This document shows positions 10,371 to 34,084 of a stretch of 64,000 nt of DNA, one piece after another. Every line of letters begins with the position of its first letter. Positions within the stretch are counted from its first letter, which is position 1. The position numbers and the translations under genes are program-made. Source of the DNA: Hydra vulgaris (Eukaryota; Cnidaria; Hydrozoa; Anthoathecata; Hydridae); assembly GCF_038396675.1 (NCBI RefSeq), contig NC_088921.1, forward strand, positions 48,948,501 to 49,012,500, given 5' to 3'. The notes beneath the pieces were generated by a model, which worked only from the letters and a program-made list of their open reading frames with translations, was not told where the DNA came from and made no database searches.

Positions 10371-13278
10371 TTACACCTAATAGATTTGTAAAAGATTGAA
10401 ATGATTGTAAATGATTAAAGGAGATGACTCTATGGTTGAACTTTTAACCGGAAATATAATTTTGCATAATATTAGGCAAAAAGTGTGCGATTTAAAACAA
10501 AATGGAAGGTTTTAATTTTTTTTGTTTTTTCAAGACATTTTGTAAGATTTTTATAACTTGATAAGTTTGAAAACTAGGTTAAATAAAATGGAAACTTCGC
10601 AATTTTGATTTTTCAAGCGTGGAAGCTTTAGTACGAATGTAATACAACAACAAAAAAAGCAATATAATATAAGATATACAATATAGTACAATGGATATAA
10701 AAAGCGAGAAAATTCTAACGCTGTGGGGTTAGAATTTTCATGTTATATATAAAACATAACATATATTATTTTTAATTTAGTTTTTTTTTTCTTCCATCTT
10801 TGCTAAAAAATAACAAACATTTGCGTATAAAAAATTGTGGGCAAAGCTTGTACTTAAAAAAACAACCCGAATCCAACATTAACTGCGACTACTGTTTGTA
10901 CACTTAAAAATCAATTAAAATCACTTTGTTAAAAAGTGGACGTTTAATTAAAAATACTCATAGTTAAGATAATTTAAAATTTGTTTTTAAAGCATCATGT
11001 TATGTGATAAAGTATAAGGTAAGAATACGACTTTGATATATATTGACATTTTGTTAATATAAATCTTAATACATATCAAAGAATACAAGTTTGATATGCA
11101 TTAACTGTTTGTTAATACAGCTTTGTGATTTTTGAAATATTTAGAGCATTTGAAGTAAAGTATTTAAAAACAACTTCATCTTAGTTTTGAATTTTTTTAA
11201 AAATCTAAGACGTAATGTTAGTTCATAAATAAAAAAAAGCTTCATAAATGTTTATAACTATTTTTGTTTCTTATTTTTTGAGTGTCAAGACAGTTAGAGA
11301 ACCACTGTATTCTCACAAACTCATTTACTCAAACTCAAAAGCATTTTTGACAAAAAAAAAACTAAATATTTATTTCATATATAAACATTTATAGGAGTAC
11401 TGTTTTTGGAATAGGATGTTTTGGGTGAAATAGGGAATCTAAGGTGGAATGAAAATCCAGGGTAAAATGACATTTTTGGAAATATACTTTACTATAGGTT
11501 CAAAAAGTTACAGTTTCTCTATAAATTTTTAAACATTAAATTTATTTGAAGTTAAATAATCATAAAGGTCTAACAATAATAACAATAAAAAAATTGCTTC
11601 ATAGATAAGTTACAAATGAAGCCCTAAATATAAAAATAAATATTTGATAATTATACAAAGGTAGTGATTTTTGATGATTTTTGGAAAAATATAATGACAA
11701 TAATTATAATAAAAATATAATAATTACGTTGTTAAGCTGTTTAAGATATTCCTTAAACTGCGGCTATAACCATTAAAAAATTGTCCACTCTATCAAAATA
11801 ATTTTTTACAACTAAAAAATTCAATCTTTTTTAGAGCAGGGTGAGACTGGCACTGAAGGGCCCGGGGTGAGACATAGCTAGGGCCATTATGGTAGCAAGA
11901 AATTTATCAAAAATAAGTTAAACCTTTAATCACATAGTTTATATATAACCCCCTCCCCCTCCCCTCATTCCCTCCTTCCCCCTCCCATCCTCCTTGTCAC
12001 AAAAACACATAAGAAGCAAGTTTTGTATGAGTTATAACAAACCACCAACCACACCCTCCTCCTTATAGCGTGACGTAATTTATAAAATTTAAAAGCATAA
12101 ACCCATGTGCAAGGTTTGAAAGTTATAGTAATTCTAAATTGCAGCGTCGCACCACTTTATTTTCTGCACATTATTGTCATGCTAAAATGGATTTATGGTT
12201 ATGGTAACCAAGTACGATTTGTGATTTATTGTTTAAAGAACATAGCCATTAACACAAAACCAAAAATCGAGAATTTTAATTTTAGTTTTATAACATAACG
12301 TTATATATTTTATTTTATTATAACATAAATTTTTCTAAATTGTATACAAAAAAATTAAAAAAAAATTTTTTTTGTCTTGAAAAATGAGAAATTTTTTAAA
12401 TTACCTCTTTTACCCTATTTAAAGCTAAACTCCAATATATATATACATTTTTTATAAATACAAAAAACTGAAACATGTTAACTAAGAAAGAATATTTAAA
12501 ATAATAAAATTTCCAGCCCCATTAAGTGTTGCTGGTTGGTAAGCACTGGCTTCTTATGAGCCAGTGCTTGTTTTTATAATTATTATTACGTTCTAAATAT
12601 CTTAATAAAACAATCGTCGTAAGGAGGGAGGCCCAAAAGTAATTTTCCACCAACACATATTTATTATCTTTGTTTTCTTATAAACACCAGATTTGTACTA
12701 ATTTATGTTATTTATGTTAATTATTTATGCTATTATACTGCTCTTGCTTTTTTATATATCTATTAACTACAATCTGAGCCCATTCTACAAATTAAATAAG
12801 GGGGGGGGGGGTATATCCTAAAAAAGTACCGACTAGCTTCTTAAACAAAAATTTAACCGACTGAATTGTGTCAAAAAACCGACTATAACTAGAAAATAAC
12901 CTTATTCGCGAGGCCCCTTCCCCCCACACACCCCTTCCTCCGTAAAATCGCCTCTGACTAAAATGAAATTAAACACCATTGCAGCGGAGAAAAAGAAAAA
13001 ACATACTTTATGCTAAAGACATAATGGTTCTCCTGAAATCTGAAATGACTTATTAAATCGGTTTCAACGTTATTAAAAATTAACTAAAAATATTTTATTT
13101 TTGATACATTTCAATTAAAAATGCATCAATATAGTTATGCGGCATTTATAAATGCATTCAACAAAAGTCAAATATTTTTTTATAACTGTTATTATCTCCA
13201 TTATAATCTACTTTTAAGAGAAACTTTTATTATTATTTTTTTACTTTTATTAGCAAATATTATTTTTTGCAGAACCAA
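10371..13278. other. Intergenic DNA without recognised genes
   Basis: A 12 bp-arm palindrome lies at about 10698-10729 and a 10 bp-arm hairpin around AAGCACTGGC at about 12539-12567. Near-duplicate TTTGATATxxATT motifs occur at about 11030-11110. GC-rich blocks at 11833-11890 and 12799-12960 look like transposon ends without partners. No coding exon was recognised. Confidence 0.4.
13256..13272 (+). promoter_or_regulatory. 3' splice or trans-splice acceptor before the VWC gene start codon
   Basis: A T-rich run ending in TTTTTTGCAG (AG at 13271-13272) lies only 6 bases upstream of the ATG at 13279. It could be the acceptor of a 5'-UTR intron. Hydra uses spliced-leader trans-splicing, so it could equally receive a leader. 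The sequence cannot separate the two. Confidence 0.45.
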
Positions 13279-16200
13279 ATGCTAAATTTTGGAAATATGT
13301 TGATTCAAATTTTGACGTTACTTTACTGCCTAAAATTAGGCATCTCTCAAGGTTAGTATTTGTCCAGATTTATAGTTCCTTTTTTTTTATTAAAAATTTA
13401 AAATCAAAGAATTTAAAAATGGTTATTATTTCAAAATGTCTTTTTTCTATTTATTTGAGTAGCTTATCTAAAACAACCATGTTGATAGCTTCAAAGCTTC
13501 GATATGTAGCGATCGAATAAACACTTGCTGTTATGTTTTAGTTAGCTACATTAAAATAATAATATTATCACTAGAAATTTTCGGATAAATACATGCACTA
13601 TCTTGTTTAGGTTTATTATCATGTTTGCGACGTGATAACAGCTTAAAAATGATATCAACGTATAAATTACGTTAATAAGATTTAAAAAAAACCAATTTGC
13701 GTTTTAAAATACAGTTTCGTTTATACCCATTTTTAAGTTTTTTTGTTGAGTTGTTATGTGAAAAGCTATCTTGCCCCATTTTCTTTTAAAAAAATGGGGC
13801 AAGATGGTTAAGAAGTACGTGTAAAAACTAAGTTTTTAAAAAATTAAAAAAACTTTGATAAACTTGACATTTTAACGATAGACATGCTTTCAGTCGCTGG
13901 TTTGAGACTATGGATGAGGGTCGTTGAACTCAATACTATGGGGTCCTTTTTTTTCACATGCTGCCGCATTTTTTCCATTAAATGTGAACTTTCTTTTACA
14001 TTTTGTTAACGTGACATAAAAAGTGATAAAGTTCGAAATTCAACCAGTGGTATTAAAATCATAAGTATAGGATCAATAATGCTTGGATCAATAATGTTGT
14101 CTTCCTATAAAAACGGATTGTTTAAAAAATTTCTACAGATGTTTATGAAAGAGCTTATTCTGAAGTTTATTTTTCAAGTTTTGTTTTTTAAAAACTAATT
14201 TTTTTATTCTTACTCAAATGTCACGCGACTTTTCTAACTCTTATATAATACTGTTGCCCTTTATTTTCTTTTAGTGTAGTTGGTTCGATATTATTATTAT
14301 ATATATATATTTTTTAATGTAGTAGTTCATTAATGTGATTATTGGGCGCAAATGATCTAAATAAAAATTTTGATTTTAATTTCTAAACAAGCCTGGATAA
14401 AAGTGTTTTAAAGGACTCTTACAAAGTTGTTAAGATCACTTACAAATTTTGTAAGGACTTTTACAAAGTTGTTTTGATTGGTTTCATTTTAATCATGCAT
14501 TTTCTTAATCTTTAGCATCACCGTGAGCCTCATCTGTCATCATATCTGATATCATCTCATCTGTAGTTTCATTACTTGTGGTGTTCGATTATGCTGGTAG
14601 AATGAGCACAAGATTTTCAGCATCATGCAAGAGTGTTCTTTAAGCTGACGGTCAGTCTGGATACATATTAGTTTCTTTTTTCTTCTTAGTGAATCTTGCA
14701 ATGTCGGTCTTGCAGAATTAAGAAGAGAATCCATTACTTTCCAAGAGGCATAAGCAACGAATGTACTCAGTATTAGATTTTTCTATATAGGTATGTTGTC
14801 GTCATAACATACCTATATAGAAAAAAGTTAAACTTTTCTTTTTTTTTCAGATTAAATATTTTGCAGTAAGTATGAGGAATCCAACGCTATTGCTAATCCA
14901 ACGAACCTGGTCATCAAGTTTGATGCCGAATTAGATTTAATATACAACTTTAAATTGCTAGGCTAAATTTTTTAACAAAAACCGTTCAGATGATTAACTC
15001 TTGTTTTAATTAATAAAAAAAAACTGTATTAAATATTTTTAGTAATCCGAATGAAAAACACGACAAACAATTTTATGACATAGCACATATATCAACAAAT
15101 CTAATGAGATGAGTTTTTCTCATTCGATTTGTTGATATATGTGCTATGTCATAAAACTGTGATAAAAGGTGATAGAATAACTCTTTTTTCAGACAACAAG
15201 CTTTGTTCGTGTTAGCAAAAAATATTTAAGCAAAAAAAAGTTTTAGTTGTTGTTGAGTAGTGTTATTTGTTGTTGTCGTCGTTGTTGTTATTTTTTAACT
15301 TATTTTCAGTATTATCAGTTTTAAATTGTTTTTATTGTTACTTCGATATTTCTTTAACTTATTTATCATTTATAAATTTTCAGTTTGCATCATAAACAAA
15401 GTTCATTACCCGGTGGGAGATTTTATAAACTTTTGTAGAAAATGTACATGCCACAATGACGGATCATGGGTGTGCCGTGCACAGTGTCGTTCTTCTATAA
15501 AAACATGTCCCTACGGTCAGGCTCTAAAACAAGTTGATGTCGAAGTATTGAAAGGATGTTTCTGTCGAAAATCGATTTGCGCCGACATAAGTAAGTTGTT
15601 TTATCGATTTGAGAATATTCTGTGCTTATATATATAATATTCAAAAAATAGTTCTATTTAATTTAATATAACATTAAAAAAAAATATTTATTCTTAATCA
15701 ATATTTCAAGCAGTATATCTGAATTTAAAGCAGGCAAAAAAGAAATAGCCCAGTTGCATAAAAATGTTACTCGAAAAAGGCTTATTCATCTTGATTAGGT
15801 ACCTTTAAATAAAAATAAAAAAATTTTGTCACTAAATCTATTAGGTTTTATGATGATTTTTTATACCAAATTTTATAATCTATGAATAACTAACAGTAAA
15901 TGATATGCAACTTAATATTTTATATATTAAATATTATAAATATTAAAGATATGTAACTTAGATATTCAATGGTGAAATAAAGTATATATAGTGTACATTG
16001 AAACAAAAATATAGTAGAAATTAAAAACAATATCGCATAAATATACAAAATCTATTTTTTAAATATGTTTTACCTTATTTTAAATTTCAAAGAATAATTT
16101 TTAGCGTTTAGTAATCATGACCATTTTTAAGTTTAAACTTTTAGCATTATAGAAATATTTACACATTTTACTCACCCGCAAATCATCGAGAGGGGAATCA

Positions 16201-18384
16201 CGGACAATTTTTAGTTGTGGGAGATGTGTTACCCCGCAAAGAAGACTACTCTCAACTTATATTTGGGTTTTAAGGAACATTGTCGACTAAAAGGCATTTA
16301 ACGCATTTCAAGCAGCAGATTTTCAGTTTTGATGACCGTTTTTATTTTTTTTAGAAAACAGTCAGCAGTTTTTAAAGATTCGTTTCAAAATTTAACATTT
16401 TTAAAATACTTTTACGTTTTCAATTTTTTATGTTATTTATAGTGATTTGTGATAATACTTGTTGTGAAAATAAAAAAAGCTTTAAAAATCATAGTTATTG
16501 TACATGTCAATTTAATTACGCACAAGCATACATAAATTAACTTGTAAAGATAGACTTAAGTTAGTGTAAATACATTTAACGACTGGTTTGGCAGGTTTGA
16601 CCGGTTTAACTAGGGCTGATTCAACTAATTCAATACTAATAATGTTCAAATAAAAAAGATAATAACTTTTTGAAAAAAAATAGGTAAAACAAAACAAAAG
16701 AAAAAGCATAAATAAAAATTAAGCGATAACAAAAACAAATGTTTTTATACTTGTATATTGTGTGAGTTTTTTTTTTTTTTTTTAATTTTCTTTTTATTGT
16801 TATTATTATTATTATTACTATTATTTATAGCAGAATTTAAAAGATCCCAGAATTTTGCATGCTTTATATCTGTTTATAAAATTCTTAATTAGAATAGATT
16901 CTTAATCAGTCATTAAAAAATAAAAATAAATACAAATCTGAAGTACAGCCTAACGTTTTTTCAATAATCAAAAAACTTCATCTTCATGAACGCAATGCAA
17001 ACTTTATGTGTTGTGATAAACTTACACTCATTCATAGTTTAAAGTTAGGAATTACTCATTAATTATTAATAATTTGTTGTCAATTTATTTTAGTGTGCGA
17101 TGTTCGTGGAAAAAGTTACCCTCCTGGTCCATTCATAAGCAACTGCCAAAAGTGCAACTGTAATAAAGATGGATCGTGGAACTGTAAATCTCAATGTTCA
17201 TTTGAATCTATCAAATGCCCTTTAGGAAAAAAAGTAACACAAGTATCAACAGAAGTTTCAAATGGGTGTTTTTGTAATAAATTTGCGTGTGCTACTAATC
17301 AAGATACAGGTAAAAATAAATTTGTTGTTTATAAAGGAAAACTTTTACGTTTCTGAATAACGTTGTTATATAATCAAAGTTTTGATAGGTTTGGTGATGT
17401 TGATATTGTCAAATCAATATTTAATGTTGTTGAACCATCATTATTTCACATTTTCGATCTCTCAGTTAAAATTTTTCTTATTTTGCTGAAGTGTCTTTTT
17501 TTAAATTAGTAAGGGCGAGTTAAGGATTTTATGTTTCTTGAACTAACTTAGTAACTTCCAGATAAGTTCTTCCTGACAATAATTTCCAGATAGTAACTTC
17601 CAGATAATTTCTTCCTGACAATAATTTCCAGATAGCAATTTCCAGATAAATTCTCCAATTCTTTGTATGTTTATACTCATATAAGAATGTTTTGCCAAAA
17701 ATTGCAATAACTAATAAATTAGGCGTTTCCAGCCAAAACGTGAGGAAAACAGTTTCAAAACATCGATTATAATATCTTTAACTTTGATAAAAATTTGTAC
17801 GTGGATTTAAATTTTCATTAACATATCAAACATGATATGTAAACGAAGTTCCCGCGTTTTGAGGTTGTAAATTTTACAAAGTAATAACTTTTAAAGGCCA
17901 AATTATTTTTTTATGAAACTTAAGATGTATTCATATAATAAATTTTAGCTTTATCAAAGAAAATTTTTTATAGAAAAGTAAATTCTCCCACATTTTATGT
18001 GGGTGTGTCTTTTGCCCAAGGCTCAAGTCTGCGCAATTTGGGCAAAATATTTTTGTGACATGAGTATGAACATAAAATGTTTGGAGCTGACATGATAACT
18101 TACATGGAACTTACACGAAAGTTACTTTTTAAATTTTTCACTGATTTTATTTTTTATTTGTTTTAATTTTAGAGTGTAATGTTAATGGAGTCAATTATCC
18201 TCATGGAAAGTTCATTGCATTATGCAGAAACTGCATTTGTAATCAAAATGGATCATGGAGCTGTTTTTCATTGTGTCCAATTTATAAAGTACAATGCAAA
18301 AAAAATCAATCCATAAGTTACGTTCGTAAAGAGGTGATTCCAGGTTGTTATTGCGAGAAACCGAATTGTGTAAATAACAATTGA
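13279..18384 (+). CDS. Secreted protein with three VWC-like cysteine modules (4 exons)
   Basis: Exons: 13279-13351, 15384-15590, 17094-17309, 18173-18384 (stop TGA 18382-18384); about 235 residues. All introns are GT-AG and all junctions are phase 1. Exon 1 codes a hydrophobic signal peptide (IQILTLLYCLKLGIS). Exons 2, 3 and 4 each code one module: Cys-x3-G-x2-YP-x-G-x-F-x3-Cys-x2-Cys-x-Cys-x3-DGSW-type core, further Cys pairs, then GCFC/GCYC-x3-5-C, ten cysteines each. This spacing fits von Willebrand factor C domains, which often bind BMP-type ligands or matrix proteins. Ligand and role here are unknown. The symmetric phase-1 exons would allow module duplication or skipping without frame loss. 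Extra exons in the introns cannot be excluded (see 16443-16540). The second Met of exon 1 is an alternative start that keeps the signal peptide. Confidence 0.8.
13768..13805. repeat. Palindrome, 15 bp arms
   Basis: ATCTTGCCCCATTTT pairs exactly with AAAATGGGGCAAGAT across a short T/A-rich spacer, in intron 1 of the VWC gene. Confidence 0.85.
14552..14734 (-). other. Open frame of unknown nature in VWC intron 1
   Basis: A 60-codon minus-strand frame (SARPTLQDSLRRKKKLIC..., HSCMMLKILCSF) with non-random amino-acid content but no recognised domain. No splice signals connect it to another gene. It is most likely a fragment of transposon coding sequence. Confidence 0.3.
14778..14825. repeat. Perfect palindrome, 20 bp arms, 8 nt spacer
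   Basis: 14778-14797 is the reverse complement of 14806-14825. It lies in VWC intron 1. Confidence 0.95.
15071..15156. repeat. Near-perfect palindrome, 38 bp arms, 10 nt spacer
   Basis: 15071-15108 pairs with 15119-15156 with one mismatch in 38. It lies in VWC intron 1, about 230 bp upstream of exon 2. Confidence 0.95.
16443..16540 (+). other. Cysteine-rich exon-like segment in VWC intron 2
   Basis: An acceptor-like TTTATAG (AG at 16441-16442) is followed by a frame in the same phase as exon 3. It reads ICDNTCCENKKSF, then HSYCTCQFNYAQ, to a TAA stop at 16538-16540. It has five cysteines in 32 residues. If spliced from exon 2 it would give a short protein ending after one VWC module. It does not match the VWC pattern, so it may be an alternative terminal exon or chance. 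Confidence 0.3.
17551..17650. repeat. Tandem repeat, 42 bp unit, about 2.4 copies
   Basis: Repeats of a unit containing TAACTTCCAGATAAGTTCTT and ACAATAATTTCCAGATAG, in intron 3 of the VWC gene. Confidence 0.85.
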
Positions 18385-20040
18385 CGTTTTTTATTTTCAA
18401 CTTCTAAAATATTAATTCTAAATACAACTTAAACTCTTTAAACTTCTTGTTATCAGTTTTAAAAACGCTACATTTTAGAACGCTACATTTACGCTACTGT
18501 GGGAAATATATTGAAATAGAGAGTAATCGAAAAAAATCATTTTTTTAGAAATCTATGAAATTTTTATATTTATATGACGATTTAATTAGTTGAAATGTTG
18601 ATGATTAGTAAGATTGACTTGTCAAAAAAAATATAAAAATAAACAATTTTTTTATTTAAAATTATTCGATATATGAAGTTTTCAATAAAATTTTATGATC
18701 TAGTTCTAGTATCAACTAGTTATTTTGTTTTGTTTTTTAAATATAAATTTAAACTTTCTCCTATATAAAATAATATAACGGTTTACTATACAAAAAAATA
18801 TAACAGTTTACTATACAATAAAAGAAATAGAAATTTAAAACAATTTACAAAATAATTTAAAACTTTATAAAATAAGGTAAATACACTTTAAAAAAATACG
18901 TATTTTTTTTGGGTAAATAAAAACACATGATGTTTTAATTAAGTATTTCGATTTCAAGCGAAAAATACGACTTAAAACTCGTATTTTAAAATATCAAATA
19001 AACTCAAAAGGGGAAATTAGAGGCAACGTATATAGTTCTAATAGATTACAGACAGATTGCATTTACTAGCTCAAGCACTCGATATAGGTTCTCGTAGGTT
19101 TCCTAACTTATCTGACACTTTTTGTAAAAGTAGGACAAGTTAATTTTTAAACTTAGTTTTTAATTTTTAAACAAGTTATTTTTTTGTGTACAAAATAAAA
19201 AGAACAAACAGTGTGTAAGGTATTCTCCAGCCGTTGAACGTGTGTACACTGCCTATATAATTAGTCTTGTTTACAATAAATTATTATAATTATTATAATT
19301 ATTACAACTAAAATTATTTAGTCGTTAATATTAAGTAATTGAGCTAAAAGTAGTTAGTCTACATATAATAAGTTATTTTATGTAAGACTTAATATAAATA
19401 TGACTTACTTTTACACATTAAAAATATGGTAATTGTGTGCGTAGAGTAGAGTGGGAATAGTTTAGCATAGCGGCAAGTTGGGCAGTTAAATTATCTGGAA
19501 AATTACGCATCGAATGGATAAAAGTTAGGAAATTAAAATGGCAACACAATCCGGTTGTTGGACGGTAGTCATAAAAGATGCACAGGATATTTTTATTATT
19601 TCGAAGCAAAAAAGTGAAGAAAATAATAATTGCTGTTTTTCACCTAAAGGCTTATAAATTGACGTGATCTGCCATCACCTAAGTGTTGATATTTTACTAA
19701 TTTATCGGATTTTCAATTATAATTAGTCATTTCTTATTGTCTTTCTGTTCTCTTTAAAATCTAACTAATGTGTCATCTTATTAAGTAAGGATAAGTTTTG
19801 AAAAAGTAAATAAAACTGAGCTATCGAACACAAATAAACAACTTTGATAAGAAATAATTTTGCAGAACATGAAAAAAGTAAAAATTATTTACTTCCAAAA
19901 CTAAATTTAAAAAAATTAATTCAAAACCTTGCTAATAGCGCTTGTCTATAAGCTAATAAATATTTATTTATAGATTATGAATCTTATTACTTTAGGATTA
20001 TTTTAATATCAATAACCAATTGCATATCCTTTGTTTTTTA
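18385..20040. other. AT-rich DNA downstream of the VWC gene
   Basis: Contains the VWC 3' UTR (an AATAAA-like word occurs near 18637) and otherwise nothing recognised. A 63-codon minus-strand frame at 19609-19418 has no recognisable content. Confidence 0.4.
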
Positions 20041-21010
20041 CAACTTATCTACATCAAAATGACATTGATTCAATCAGTTTATAAATTTGTAATTTATTTA
20101 CTTCCTGCCATGCTTGTTTAAGCTCGATGTATCGCTGTTCAGCATAACAAACTATTCCTTTCAGTCGGATCGTGTCGTCTAACTGCTTTCAAAGATTTTT
20201 AATGGGGTTAAGTCCGGTTAGTTAGCTGGCCATTTCATTAAACTGATTTGTTTAGTATTAAACCAGATTTTAATAGGGTTAGAAGGATGTTTAGGGTCGT
20301 TATCCTGCTGGAATTGTTACCTTAATGGCATATTATTAACAGCAAAAGGAACTATTTTTTCTTCCGAAATATCTCTATATACGAAACAGTCTATAATGCC
20401 GTTGATTTAAAATAATAGTCCTAAAGCGGAAATACTCGAAAAACATCCTCAAACCATTACTCCTTTACCACCACCATGTCTAAAAGCAGCTTTGGTCGTC
20501 TTACATTTTTTTCTCTTTTCGTTTTTTTCGTCTTGCATTTTGGTCGTCTTACGTTTTTTTACCATATAAATGACACAAGTTAAACTTGCTCGTCACTCCA
20601 TAAAATGGGACTGCATTGTTCTATTGACCAACTTTTATGAGGGGGAATTTTATTCTAGCTTTTCTATTTTTTTCTGAAATCTGAAACATCTGAAACATCT
20701 GAAACATCTGAAACATCTGAAACATCTGAAACAAACAATTAAAATTGTTAGGTTTTTTTTGCAGCTCTGTAGCTAAATAGCCATGCTATAACAAGACGTC
20801 TTCTTACAGTATATTTTGAAACCTTAAGTTCTAATTCCTTAATTACATCTTGAGCAGTAGCAAAGAAATGCTTTTTCACAAATCTCACTAACCTACGATC
20901 AGTAGCATTTGATCTTTTGTGAGAACGACTTCCGTGGTGCTTTGTTTCGACAGTGCCTCTGATTTTGTATCTGCTGATCCATTGGTTGATCACGGATGAT
21001 ACATCGGTTG
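20041..21010 (-). pseudogene. Tc1/mariner-type transposase pseudogene
   Basis: Read right to left. Positions 20993-20748 code the helix-turn-helix DNA-binding region (INQWISRYKIRGTVETKHHG, then VRRRLVIAW). The catalytic part follows in broken frames: KGVMV*GCFSSIS at about 20475-20430, with the conserved Trp replaced by a stop, and FQQDNDPKH, which holds the second catalytic Asp region, at about 20329-20301. A WPANPDL block at about 20239-20210 follows, close to the third catalytic position. This order is diagnostic of Tc1-like IS630 superfamily transposases. Breaks: several stops and frameshifts plus an expanded 9 bp repeat at 20681-20736 in the linker. Terminal inverted repeats were not identified; the region near 21090-21130 is a candidate. 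Confidence 0.85.
20681..20736. repeat. (TGAAACATC)n tandem repeat, 9 bp unit, about 6 copies
   Basis: Nearly identical 9 bp units lie inside the Tc1 pseudogene. The unit length is a multiple of three, so it adds a Cys-Phe-Arg repeat without shifting frame. Confidence 0.95.
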
Positions 21011-21547
21011 ATCACCAATTTTTCCACATTGTACTTTACAGATAGTTTATGTTGTTGAACTCCATTACTAAAATCAGCAAATATTTTGCTTAAGTAAGGT
21101 ACTATATTTAATCCTGGCCATTATTTAATCCTAAAATGTAAGAATTATATATCAAAGTTTATTGAATAACAAAATGATATTTTGATAATAAAGTTGCATT
21201 TTTTTGAACCCTAACCCTGACGGAAAATAACTAATGAAAAATAAGAACTTTATCTACTTAACATGATTTACAGAAATTAAATATATTTTTGTGGTTAAAT
21301 TGTATACTTTGGTTTTATTGACAGAGTTGCTTTTGTTTTGAAGTCTATTCACTTTTTTTTAATTACTAATATAAGTATTTTAAACGCAATTTATAATACT
21401 TCATTAGTGTTAAAGATAAAAATATTTTAAGAATTTGTTTTAATTATATTTAATAAGAATTATTTTTCAAAATTAAATAGAAAAACAACTTAATTTCTAT
21501 CTATAAATAATGATTTTTAGTTTAATAATTTTGTCTCCTAAAAAGTT

Positions 21548-21660
21548 GCTTTAGTTTTGGAAGTGTAGGTCCGAAGTTCAATGTCTACTCTGGCCATACA
21601 AGTAACACCAATAAGGAAGGTGTAAACTTCCTCATTAAATACTCTCCCACTTTCTGTAAC
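21548..21660 (+). mobile_element. SINE fragment (same family as 7296-7480)
   Basis: It preserves the box-B-like GAAGTTCAATGTCTAC and the body words AATAAGGAAGGTGTAAACTTC and AAATACTCTCCCAC. The tRNA-like head is mostly lost. Confidence 0.5.
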
Positions 21661-21746
21661 AAGACAAAAAATTAAAAATTTGTAAAAATATATATTTATC
21701 TATATAAATATCTAATAATACAAACTTAAACAAATAACAAAAATCA

Positions 21747-33622
<11,876 letters not shown>

Positions 33623-33964
33623 TTTAGAATCTATGTAATTTTATCTACCATAAAAATTCTCTTTTACTTTTTTTCAACTTAGTATGTAAGCGACCTGAGT
33701 CATTAGGTATTGTTTAAAACAATAGTAAACAAATCAGCGGTGCTTTTCAAGAAATAGCCTTTAGTCTGTTATATTAGTCTGTATATTAGTTATAACATTC
33801 GGAGGTATTTCTTGAAAAAATCTGGTCTGCGTGATAAAAAATTTTTGAACTTTAAAATATACGCTTTTGCTAAGTAATCTAAAATTGATTCAAAACGTAA
33901 AATATTTAGCAAGATACAATTATCTTATATGTTGTATACAGTGGCGTTGGAAAGTCAAGAAAGT

Positions 33965-34008
33965 TGGGAGAGTAAGGGTGGGGGAGGGGAGGGGGTGGGG
34001 CTGAAACA
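33965..34008 (+). repeat. G-rich tract with quadruplex-forming potential
   Basis: Several runs of three to five G separated by 1-6 bases, in otherwise AT-rich DNA, just downstream of a hAT-terminus-like CAGTGGCGTTGG at 33950. Confidence 0.7.
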
Positions 34009-34032
34009 AATATTAAAGGGGGCTAGGGCAGC

Positions 34033-34084
34033 CAGAATGAGAATTGGAATGAAAACAGAAATTTTCATTCCAATTCTCATTCTG
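34033..34084. repeat. Perfect palindrome, 23 bp arms, 6 nt spacer
   Basis: 34033-34055 pairs exactly with 34062-34084, about 420 bp upstream of the FOXRED1 start codon on the other side of a G-rich tract. Confidence 0.95.

Noticed and set aside
11396-12425. Transposon with GGGTGAAATAGGG / AGGGTAAAAGAGG ends
   Set aside because: The putative inverted ends match only in short words, with no target duplication or coding sequence.
12539-12567. Hairpin followed by T-run, resembling a rho-independent terminator
   Set aside because: The window is eukaryotic with spliced genes, and the hairpin has no gene upstream on either strand.
16512-16709. 65-codon minus-strand frame in the VWC gene
   Set aside because: Low-complexity Phe/Ser/Leu content from T-rich DNA, no splice context, overlaps the more plausible plus-strand exon-like segment.
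21207-21217. Telomere-like AACCCTAACCCT
   Set aside because: Only two units, ends at once, and lies between a pseudogene and a host gene; too short to mean anything.
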